Shown: piece by piece, positions 6,758-12,981 of the stretch | Layout of the letters: every line of letters starts with the position of its first letter | Numbering within the stretch: the first letter of the stretch is position 1 | Source: Clostridia bacterium | Lineage (GTDB): Bacteria > Bacillota_A > Clostridia > Peptostreptococcales > JAAYPU01 | Reading direction: 5' to 3' | DNA length: 15,873 bases | Assembly: GCA_022360735.1 (NCBI GenBank) | Contig: JAKSCF010000699.1 | Span: forward strand, 1 to 15,873 | The notes under the pieces: generated by a model | The model's database searches: none | Told to the model about the DNA's origin: nothing | The model's input: only the letters and a program-made list of their open reading frames with translations | Translations under genes and position numbers: made by a program

Positions 6758-7656
6758 CCATTCAGAGTTAATTTTGGGAATTCTATTTTCTTTCTTTCAA
6801 GCGTAGCAGCCGTGATGTGATTCGTTTTTCTGCCTACTGTCGCGTCGCTCCAATAAAAGCCCTGAGACTTTAGATTTTTTCTAAACTGGCCGGGTGGTGT
6901 CATCACGTGTTTGGTAAACGCTCTGTTAAAATGCGTAACATTCACAAAACCCGTCTCTTCGCTTATCTGCGCTAGCGACATGGACTTATAGGTGAGAAGT
7001 TCAACCGCCTTTCGAATCCGAATAATCATAAGGCATTGGAAAATTGTGACCGTGGTTTCTTTCTTAAAAAGACCGCAAAGATAACTTTTATGCAAAGTCG
7101 TCTGGGCGACGATATCATCCAGCGATAGTTTTTCCTTGTAATTGTCTTCCAGAAAACGGATGATACCTCTTACCGGTGCTGAATAAGCCGATACCTCTAT
7201 ATATTTCGACGGAGTATTTTTCTCACGTCTTTTCTTTTCAGTCAGTTTGAAGAGAATCGTATAAAGATATGTGACCATGACCACCTCGGATTCCGGTGTC
7301 AAATTGTTATTCTCATCAAAAATTTCTTTCATCAGTCTTCCTGTAAAATCGTCATTCTGTATGAAGACATCCGAGTCGGAGCACATTTCCATCACGCCCT
7401 TCGAAAGTGAAGAGAACTTCACTTCAAAATAGTAACCCGTCTCGTCGCCTGTTTGGACGAACGAATGGACGCAGTTTGCAGGAATGAGGATCGTATCCCC
7501 AATACCCGCAGTGAACGTGCGGCCATCGACGGTGTATGTGTAACTGCCCTTTACAATGTGATTCAGCTGATAATAGGGATGTGCATGCGAATTATACGTA
7601 TACCCCTTATTCATCTTTGCCAGTATTGAAATCAATATCTTGATTTCATGCAGCAT
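6751..7656 (-). CDS. AraC/XylS-family transcriptional regulator with N-terminal cupin
   Basis: A 301-residue regulator. The N-terminal half has a cupin-type sensing fold (HAHPYYQLNHIVKG at 24-37, DTILIPANCVHSF at 54-66), as in AraC-type sugar or metabolite sensors. The C-terminal half has two helix-turn-helix units: about 178-200 (LSLDDIVAQTTLHKSYLCGLFKK) and 226-250, with the family signature region THFNRAFTKHVMTPPGQFRK (241-260). The start is placed at the ATG at 7656-7654, with GAGAGGA upstream on the minus strand; the frame is open 25 codons further, but that extension crosses a likely promoter. It is divergent from the dehydrogenase-transketolase-Tct operon, the natural target. Its G+C is clearly higher than its neighbours (50% at 6961-7020, 55% at 7441-7500), suggesting separate origin. 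Confidence 0.9.
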   Translation of the reverse strand: MLHEIKILISILAKMNKGYTYNSHAHPYYQLNHIVKGSYTYTVDGRTFTAGIGDTILIPANCVHSFVQTGDETGYYFEVKFSSLSKGVMEMCSDSDVFIQNDDFTGRLMKEIFDENNNLTPESEVVMVTYLYTILFKLTEKKRREKNTPSKYIEVSAYSAPVRGIIRFLEDNYKEKLSLDDIVAQTTLHKSYLCGLFKKETTVTIFQCLMIIRIRKAVELLTYKSMSLAQISEETGFVNVTHFNRAFTKHVMTPPGQFRKNLKSQGFYWSDATVGRKTNHITAATLERKKIEFPKLTLNGK

Positions 7657-7693
7657 TTCATCAGATCCTCTCTTAGTTATATTTGTGATCTTT

Positions 7694-7743
7694 ATTATAA
7701 GATACCATATTTTTTTGGTTTCTGTAAACAAAAAAAATATGGT
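7694..7743 (-). promoter_or_regulatory. Promoter/operator region of the AraC gene with a 13-bp inverted repeat
   Basis: ACCATATTTTTTT (7704-7716) and its exact complement AAAAAAATATGGT (7731-7743) are separated by 14 bases. On the minus strand a TATAAT (7694-7699) lies just downstream of the repeat, about 40 bases from the start codon. The arrangement fits an operator overlapping the regulator's own promoter. A well-spaced -35 box for that TATAAT is not evident, so the exact promoter is uncertain. Confidence 0.45.
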
Positions 7744-8059
7744 CTTCTAATCATTAAAGTGGGCATTCTCATTTATGTAATATGCAAGAAAAATAAATGA
7801 AACAAGTCAAATGGGATGTTAAAAACACAGGAACATTTGATAGGCGATAAAGACAAAATATTGTTCACTGTGGATAGAAAAGTGAACATTTTCTAATAGG
7901 GCAGTGTTGTGTGGGGAAACCGCAGAACACGAAAGAGCGGAATTACAGATAATAATATCTACAATTATGGATTAGTTTAAATATACGGAATTATGTATAA
8001 TAATGTCTCATATTACTATAGATGCCGATTTAATAGCATAAAAGCTATGGATTATTGCT
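7744..8059. other. Divergent regulatory intergenic region, no gene seen
   Basis: Very AT-rich, with stop codons in all frames. It contains TGTTCAC and GTGAACA around 7862-7891, an inverted repeat that could be an operator for the divergent regulator. Nothing else could be supported. Confidence 0.3.
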
Positions 8060-8088
8060 TGACATTCTTCTGCCAAAATGCTAACATA
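8060..8088 (+). promoter_or_regulatory. Sigma-A promoter of the dehydrogenase-transketolase-Tct operon
   Basis: A perfect -35 TTGACA (8060-8065), 17-base spacer and TAACAT at 8083-8088 (TATAAT in four of six bases). The transcript would start near 8095, leaving a leader of about 400 bases before the TTG start at 8495; the leader contains the short gene at 8384. TGCCA and TGGCA half-sites flank the -10 region (about 8072 and 8097). Confidence 0.55.
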
Positions 8089-8383
8089 ATGAAGATGGCA
8101 AATAATTCAGAATATTGGGAAAAAAGTTAATAACACATTTGTTACTTGAATGTTATAGGTTTATTTCAATTTTTTATTATGACTGACTAATTATTGTTAA
8201 AATTGTGTTCGTATATATTACTAATATTCTTATAGACTTGTTTATCTTTACTTTACATAGTGCTATCACTTATCATATATGGACTATCAATCACACTGTC
8301 TCTCAATTGTAAATCAGGCGTATAAAAAATGTGCTTTATGTGAATTTTTTTTAGTAAGATTACAAATTAAGGAGAGAAAAAGT

Positions 8384-8446
8384 ATGGATTTGAAAGCATT
8401 AATATATTCTAATTCTGAAGTAAATACCTATAATATGATCAAGTAA
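8384..8446 (+). CDS. 20-codon leader peptide or truncated gene start
   Basis: ATG 8384 is preceded by a strong AAGGAGAG (about 8369-8376 region) at ideal distance and the frame stops at TAA 8444-8446, giving a 20-residue peptide beginning MDLKALIYSN. It lies 48 bases before the dehydrogenase start, in the 400-base leader. Its stop overlaps the left arm of an imperfect hairpin (AAGTAAGAA, 8441-8449, pairing with TTCTTTACTT, 8458-8467). It may be a regulatory leader peptide coupled to the operon, or the surviving front of a deleted gene. No run of regulatory codons is evident, so classic amino-acid attenuation is unlikely. Confidence 0.4.
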   Translation: MDLKALIYSNSEVNTYNMIK

Positions 8447-8494
8447 GAAAAAAGTAGTTCTTTACTTATTAAAACAGAAAGAAGGTTTGAAATT

Positions 8495-9262
8495 TTGGCA
8501 TTAGAACAATTTTCACTTGAAGGTAAAAATGCTATTGTGACGGGGGCAGCTAAAACATCTGGACTTTGCTATGGGATGGCGAAAGCATTACATGATGCTG
8601 GAGCAACGGTGGTACTGATGGATGTAAATGAGGAAGTTACTTCATTGGCAGCTTTTCTTGGAGGTGCTGAAAATAGGTTTTATGCAGTACAAGTAAATTT
8701 ATGTGATTTGAATTCTACAAAGGATGGTTTTGACAAAGCAATGAAATTTCTTGACGGAAAGCTAGATATCTTACTCAATGGTGCTGGCATTCAGTATCGT
8801 TGTGATGCCATCGATTTTCCCATGGATAAATGGAACCAAATAGTAGACATAAATCTTAATGCAGTTTTCCATATGTGCCAGCTTGGAGCTAAAGTGATGA
8901 TTCCCAATGGCAGTGGAAAGATTATTAACATCGCCTCTATGACGTCATTCTTTGCTAGCGCTCGTATTGCAGCTTATGCCGCAAGTAAAGGAGGAGTTAT
9001 GCAGCTCACTAAGGCATTGTCAAATGAATGGTGCGGACTTGGGGTGAATGTCAATGCAATTGCACCAGGTTATATGGATACAGAATTAACTGCTAATATG
9101 ATTAATACAGAGCAAGGTAAGGTTCACACAGCAAGAATTCCCGCTGGTCGCTGGGGAAAGCCAGAAGATCTTTCCGGTGTGACTGTATTTCTCGCATCCT
9201 CAGCTTCAAATTATATTAGCGGTGCTATTATCCCAGTAGACGGTGGTTATCTTGGGAGATAA
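8495..9262 (+). CDS. Short-chain dehydrogenase/reductase, KduD/gluconate 5-dehydrogenase-like
   Basis: A 255-residue NAD(P)-dependent SDR, the usual length. Catalytic residues are Asn120, Ser148, Tyr161 and Lys165 (YAASK). The nearest pattern I recognise is KduD (2-dehydro-3-deoxy-D-gluconate 5-dehydrogenase) and IdnO-type 5-ketogluconate reductases: FSLEGK at the start, GKIINIASM (141-149), the NEW motif (177-179), NVNAIAPGYM (185-194), RIPAGRWG (214-221) and VDGGYL near the end. The nucleotide loop is unusual: Gly17, then five residues, then GLCYG, in place of GxxxGxG. Start is TTG 8495, with AGAAAGAAGG nine bases upstream. First main gene of the operon, 25 bases before the transketolase. 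Likely role: interconverting a hydroxyl and a keto group on the imported or downstream sugar acid. Confidence 0.85.
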   Translation: MALEQFSLEGKNAIVTGAAKTSGLCYGMAKALHDAGATVVLMDVNEEVTSLAAFLGGAENRFYAVQVNLCDLNSTKDGFDKAMKFLDGKLDILLNGAGIQYRCDAIDFPMDKWNQIVDINLNAVFHMCQLGAKVMIPNGSGKIINIASMTSFFASARIAAYAASKGGVMQLTKALSNEWCGLGVNVNAIAPGYMDTELTANMINTEQGKVHTARIPAGRWGKPEDLSGVTVFLASSASNYISGAIIPVDGGYLGR

Positions 9263-9287
9263 TAAATAATAGAATGGGGGAAAGTGA

Positions 9288-10160
9288 ATGAGTATGTATA
9301 ATAATACAGAATTTGAACAGATGAGTAGACTTAGTGCCGATATACGTATAGAAACAATCAAGGCGTTAACAGAAGCAGGGTTTGGTCATATTGGAGGATC
9401 TGCTTCTATTGCCGATGTATTAGGAGTACTATACGGTGGAGTGATGAATATTGATCCTAGTAAACCAACATGGGAGGACAGAGACTGGCTTGTTCTATCA
9501 AAGGGACATAGTGGACCAGCGCTTTATGCAGCACTAGGAATTAAAGGCTATTTTCCAATGGAATGGCTAAAAACAGTGAATAAAGAGGGGACGAGTCTTC
9601 CAAGTCACTGTGATAGGCTAAAAACACCAGGAATTGATATGACCACTGGCTCACTTGGTCAGGGGATATCCTCTGCTGTTGGAATTGCGTTAGGTAATCG
9701 CGTTAAGGGTAAAGATAGCTATACCTATTGTATATTAGGCGATGGTGAAATACAGGAAGGACAAGTATGGGAAGGAGTCCAAACTGCATCTCATTTCAAG
9801 ATGGATCATTTCATTGCGTTTGTTGATGACAATAAAAAACAGCTTGATGGACGAGTTGAGAATATTTGTGAACCCTTTGATGTAGAGAATAAATTTCGTG
9901 CATTTGGATGGCACGCCCAAACAGTAAAAGGGTATGACATTAAAGAAATTTATGATGCTATAGAACAAGCTAAGGCTGCTAAAGGAATGCCTTCTGTCAT
10001 CATTTTAGATACTATTAAGGGATTGGGTGTAAGCTTCGCTGAAAAGCTGGATTTCAATCATTATATGGTTATAGATTGGGTTATGGCTAATGAAGGTATT
10101 GAAGAAATAGAAAAACGTTATAAGGAAGGCACATACCCTGGAGGTGATTTCAAATGGTAG
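9288..10160 (+). CDS. Transketolase, N-terminal (thiamine diphosphate-binding) subunit
   Basis: A 290-residue stand-alone N-terminal half of transketolase, typical for split enzymes. It carries SKGH (71-74), GSLGQG (121-126), and the thiamine diphosphate/metal motif from GDGE (151-154) to DDN (180-182). GHIGGS (33-38) corresponds to the usual GHPGG-type loop with Ile in place of Pro. With the C-terminal subunit it should transfer a two-carbon ketol unit from a ketose-like donor. ATG 9288 follows a GGGGG-AAAG site. The end overlaps the next gene by seven bases (ATGGTAG), so the two subunits are made together. Split transketolases occur in pentose metabolism but also in special sugar routes such as apulose and sulfosugar cleavage; the neighbours here point away from housekeeping. 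Confidence 0.93.
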   Translation: MSMYNNTEFEQMSRLSADIRIETIKALTEAGFGHIGGSASIADVLGVLYGGVMNIDPSKPTWEDRDWLVLSKGHSGPALYAALGIKGYFPMEWLKTVNKEGTSLPSHCDRLKTPGIDMTTGSLGQGISSAVGIALGNRVKGKDSYTYCILGDGEIQEGQVWEGVQTASHFKMDHFIAFVDDNKKQLDGRVENICEPFDVENKFRAFGWHAQTVKGYDIKEIYDAIEQAKAAKGMPSVIILDTIKGLGVSFAEKLDFNHYMVIDWVMANEGIEEIEKRYKEGTYPGGDFKW

Positions 10161-11116
10161 TATTAGCAAAAGAACATGTGATGGGTACCATTGAAATGCG
10201 TCATGCCTATTGCGACGCGTTAATTGATGCCGCTGTGAAAGATTCACGTATTGTTTCAATAAACTGTGATTTGAGTACCTCTATGGGGACGGTGAATTTT
10301 GAAAAAGCCTTTCCCGACCGTTCATTTAATGTCGGTCTAGAGGAGACTAATGGTTGTGGTATGGCTGCAGGTATGTCTGCAACGGGCCTAATTCCATTTT
10401 TTCATTCCTTTTCAGTTTTCACCTCTCGCCGTATCTATGATCAGATTTTTATTTCCTGTGCTTATGCGGGGCTGAATGTAAAGTTGATTGGTGGAGATGC
10501 AGGGGTAAGCGCCACCTATAATGGCGGCACTCATATGCCCTTCGATGATGTAGGGATACTACGAAATATTCCTACTATCACGATTGTGGAGGCATCTGAC
10601 GCTGTGATGATGGGGGACCTCATTCCTAAAATAGCTGATAGCTATGGAGTTTTCTATCTTCGTATGTCACGCAAGAAAGTTGTACAGATCTATGAAGAGG
10701 GATCGACATTTACAATTGGAAAAGCTAATGTATTACGTGAGGGGAAGGATGTTTCTATTATTTCCAGCGGGATAACAGTCTACGAAGCACTTAAAGCAGC
10801 AGATATGCTTGCATCCGAAGGTATTAGTGCTAGTGTAGTCGATATGTTTACTATAAAACCTATAGATGCAGAATGCATTATCGAGCAGGCTCAAAAGACG
10901 GGGGCTATAGTTACTGCAGAAAACCATAGTATTATTAATGGACTTGGATCAGCGGTTGCTGAGGTATTGGTGGAAAACAAGTTAGTACCAATGGAACGCG
11001 TTGGTGTTCAAGATGAATTTGGAGAGGTTGGGAAACAAGATTATCTTATGGAACGTTTTGGGCTAACGGCAAAGACTATTTATGAAAAGACTAAAATTGC
11101 TATTTCTAGAAAATAG
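10154..11116 (+). CDS. Transketolase, C-terminal (pyrimidine-binding) subunit with altered donor site
   Basis: A 320-residue partner of the preceding gene. It contains the pyrimidine-binding region with the catalytic Glu64 in GLEETNGCGMAAG (61-73, usually G-I-A-E-Q-N), the middle GGDAGVSATYNGGTHMPFDD region (113-132), and a C-terminal transketolase domain starting near residue 185. By my alignment the usual GTHAGVSVGEDGATHQ reads with Asp115 in place of the phosphate-contacting His, Tyr-Asn (122-123) in place of Glu-Asp, and THM in place of THQ; His127 and the Arg of the MSRK segment are kept. These changes suggest a donor other than ordinary sugar phosphates. ATG 10154 has GGAGGTG upstream and overlaps the stop of the N-terminal subunit. 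Confidence 0.92.
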   Translation: MVVLAKEHVMGTIEMRHAYCDALIDAAVKDSRIVSINCDLSTSMGTVNFEKAFPDRSFNVGLEETNGCGMAAGMSATGLIPFFHSFSVFTSRRIYDQIFISCAYAGLNVKLIGGDAGVSATYNGGTHMPFDDVGILRNIPTITIVEASDAVMMGDLIPKIADSYGVFYLRMSRKKVVQIYEEGSTFTIGKANVLREGKDVSIISSGITVYEALKAADMLASEGISASVVDMFTIKPIDAECIIEQAQKTGAIVTAENHSIINGLGSAVAEVLVENKLVPMERVGVQDEFGEVGKQDYLMERFGLTAKTIYEKTKIAISRK

Positions 11117-11129
11117 CATTAGAAAAAAA

Positions 11130-11152
11130 TCACTTCTACTTTAGCGAAGTGA
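11130..11152 (+). other. Weak hairpin after the transketolase genes
   Basis: TCACTTC and GAAGTGA form a 7-bp stem with a 9-nt loop 13 bases after the stop. No T tract directly follows, so it may be a processing or attenuation site before the transporter genes rather than a true terminator. Confidence 0.35.
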
Positions 11153-11175
11153 ATACATTTTTAGGAGATAATCTT

Positions 11176-11229
11176 TTGGTAACAAAACACACTGGAAGGA
11201 GGTGGGAATACATCATAGGTTGTGTTTGA
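11176..11229 (+). CDS. Possible 17-codon peptide or gene scrap
   Basis: TTG 11176 is preceded by TAGGAGA and the frame reads MVTKHTGRRWEYIIG and two more residues to TGA 11227-11229. It contains a perfect AAGGAGGTG (11196-11204) that has no proper start behind it. The peptide resembles the charged start of a small membrane protein, so it may be a remnant; it may equally be chance. Confidence 0.2.
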   Translation: MVTKHTGRRWEYIIGCV

Positions 11230-11232
11230 TTT

Positions 11233-11246
11233 TGTAATCGTTAATT
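11233..11246. promoter_or_regulatory. Imperfect catabolite-response (cre) like site
   Basis: TGTAATCGTTAATT matches 12 of 14 positions of the CcpA consensus TGWAANCGNTNWCA, missing the final CA. It lies 41 bases before the tctC start, where CcpA could block or modulate readthrough into the transporter genes. One imperfect site in AT-rich DNA can be chance. Confidence 0.25.
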
Positions 11247-11286
11247 TTGTTATGAAATCTGAATCAAAAAAATGGAGGTGTTGTTT

Positions 11287-12333
11287 TTGAAAAATAAAGG
11301 TTTATTATCAATTATTCCTTTTATTCTTGTATTAGCAATGTTAATGTTTGCCTTCACAGGTTGTACAACTACGGATGTTGAAGAAGAGGGAGAATGGGAA
11401 CCAAGTGAAGCTATCAACGTGGTAATTCAGTATGCTGCTGGTGGAGGTACAGACTTAACCCTTCGTATGTTGGCAGCACAAATGGAGAAAGAACTGGGAA
11501 CTAGTCTAGTTTCTGTAAATATGCCTGGTGCCACTGGTGCTGTTGCTACTGACTTTGTTTATAGAGAGCGTCGCGATGGCCTTACTTGGTTAGGTGCAGC
11601 GACTAATGATGTTATGCACTACCCTGTAATGGGTTTACATCCTACAACTTATGAAGATTGGGAAATGTATATTGCTACCCTATCTACAAGCATTGTGGCT
11701 GTAAGTGCAGATTCTGAATATGAAACTTTCGATGATCTTTTAAAAGATTTTAGAGACAGACCAGGTGAAGTAAAAGTTGCTACTGCAGGTATTGGGGCTT
11801 CTGCTCACGTAGCTGCCGAGATATTAAACTTAGGTTCAGGAATCGAATATTCTCACGTACCTTATGATGGAGGGTATCCAGCAATTATAGCTACTATTGG
11901 TCAAGAAACTGAAACAGTATTTCAACATGCCATGGAAGTTTCTGATATGCTTAAGGCTGGAGAATTGAGGGCATTAGCAGTATTTGACAATAAGCCTTTA
12001 GATATGCCTGGTTATGGTGAAATTCCTGCTATAACTGACTGGCTTCCTGAGCTTGATGAAATGCTTCCTCATGGTGCTCACTTCGGGATAGCTTTACCAA
12101 GCGATACTCCAGAAAATATTTTAGAAGCCGTAGATAAAGTGTTTTTAAAAGCTGTTGAAAGTCAAGAAATGAAAGATTTTGCAGTTGATCGTGGTATTGA
12201 CTTAGTTGGTCTTAGTAGAGGAGATGCAAGAGATTGGATTGCTATTCAAGCTCCTGTTGTAACATGGATATTATACGAAGGTGGGCTTGCTGAAAATAAT
12301 CCAGAAGATTTTGGTTTTGAAAAACCTTGGTAA
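11287..12333 (+). CDS. tctC: Tripartite tricarboxylate transporter binding lipoprotein, TctC/Bug family
   Basis: A 348-residue extracytoplasmic binding protein with a lipoprotein signal peptide ending at Cys26 (FTGC). Hallmarks of the family: AINVVIQYAAGGGTD (42-56), where the Gly-rich loop binds the ligand carboxylate, NMPGATGAVATDF (78-90), and the long C-terminal segment with GIALPSDTPENIL. Start is TTG 11287 because GGAGGTG (11274-11280) is well spaced before it; an in-frame ATG at 11272 overlaps that site. Characterised TctC/Bug proteins bind small carboxylates (citrate, tartrate, terephthalate, aromatic or amino acids), so the ligand here is probably acidic. It is 170 bases after the transketolase, and is followed by a strong hairpin before tctB. 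Confidence 0.93.
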   Translation: MKNKGLLSIIPFILVLAMLMFAFTGCTTTDVEEEGEWEPSEAINVVIQYAAGGGTDLTLRMLAAQMEKELGTSLVSVNMPGATGAVATDFVYRERRDGLTWLGAATNDVMHYPVMGLHPTTYEDWEMYIATLSTSIVAVSADSEYETFDDLLKDFRDRPGEVKVATAGIGASAHVAAEILNLGSGIEYSHVPYDGGYPAIIATIGQETETVFQHAMEVSDMLKAGELRALAVFDNKPLDMPGYGEIPAITDWLPELDEMLPHGAHFGIALPSDTPENILEAVDKVFLKAVESQEMKDFAVDRGIDLVGLSRGDARDWIAIQAPVVTWILYEGGLAENNPEDFGFEKPW

Positions 12334-12344
12334 CTTAGAAATTA

Positions 12345-12383
12345 CTCAGCCTTTTTGGGGGACTAAGGCCCCCAAAAGCTGGG
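12345..12383 (+). other. Intercistronic hairpin between tctC and tctB
   Basis: CTCAGC (12345-12350) pairs with GCTGGG (12378-12383, one T-G pair), and TTTTGGGGG (12353-12361) pairs with CCCCCAAAA (12369-12377), with a 2-base bulge and a 7-nt loop. No T run follows. A very stable stem here, between binding-protein and membrane genes, fits 3'-end protection of tctC mRNA or partial termination, mirroring the hairpin between dctP and dctQ. Confidence 0.65.
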
Positions 12384-12426
12384 TTATAACAAAAGGCAAG
12401 ATTATAATGCAAAGGTGGTGTTTTAA

Positions 12427-12921
12427 ATGGATAAAAATTTAGCCAAAAATAATATAGTTTACGGCCTATTATTATTGTTACTTAGTATCTTCGCCATAGT
12501 GGAGTCTATGCGGATGCCTACTTATAGCCACTTGGAAGGGGTATATGCAGCTCCTGGTTTGGTTCCGCTGTTATTAGGAATTACTCTACTTCTTATGGCC
12601 ATCGCAATACTAGTACCAGCTTTGCGGGCAGGGGGCTGGCAGCAGCTTAAGAGTTCTATTAGTAAAAGGAATAATAAAGAAACTAGTGATAGCACGAAGC
12701 GAATGCGATTAACTGTATTGTATATAGGGACATATGTTTTTCTTCTTTTAGGAAAGCTCCCTTACACTATATCAACTTCAGTATTCATATTTGTATATAT
12801 TTATTCCTTTCATAAGGGAGAGAGAAATAAGAGAATTATTAAGGCACTTATTATATCAGTAATTAGTACGGCTATAATATTCATCTTATTTACGAGAATA
12901 TTCATGATTCGTCTACCGTAA
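12427..12921 (+). CDS. tctB: Tripartite tricarboxylate transporter small membrane subunit, TctB family
   Basis: A 164-residue membrane protein with about four to five hydrophobic segments (about 11-28, 42-64, 95-110, 114-130, 139-160), separated by a charged loop rich in Lys, Ser and Asn near 70-90. The APGLVPLLLGITLLLMAI segment (42-59) is the family's recognisable signature. TctB is needed with TctA for transport, in the way DctQ is with DctM. ATG 12427 follows AAAGGTGGTG. It sits between tctC (93 bases, with hairpin) and tctA (60 bases). TctB proteins vary greatly, so the call leans on length, topology and position. Confidence 0.88.
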   Translation: MDKNLAKNNIVYGLLLLLLSIFAIVESMRMPTYSHLEGVYAAPGLVPLLLGITLLLMAIAILVPALRAGGWQQLKSSISKRNNKETSDSTKRMRLTVLYIGTYVFLLLGKLPYTISTSVFIFVYIYSFHKGERNKRIIKALIISVISTAIIFILFTRIFMIRLP

Positions 12922-12981
12922 GCAAGAGCTTAATTTGTATTTTATAGTTAAAAGAAAAAATTAAAGGAGGCCCAAATAAAT

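Noticed and set aside
8071..8088. Catabolite-response site overlapping the operon promoter
   Set aside because: The best alignment to the CcpA consensus misses both leading TG bases and the central C, too poor to list.
8095..8494. Thiamine diphosphate riboswitch in the long leader before the transketolase operon
   Set aside because: No CTGAGA-type thi-box core or matching second helix was seen in the leader; transketolase genes are not usual targets either.
8495..11116. Sulfoquinovose (sulfo-transketolase) or apiose pathway assignment
   Set aside because: Both use two-subunit transketolases, but no sulfosugar isomerase, sulfoquinovosidase, apulose kinase or related marker gene is present, and the transporter is of Tct type.
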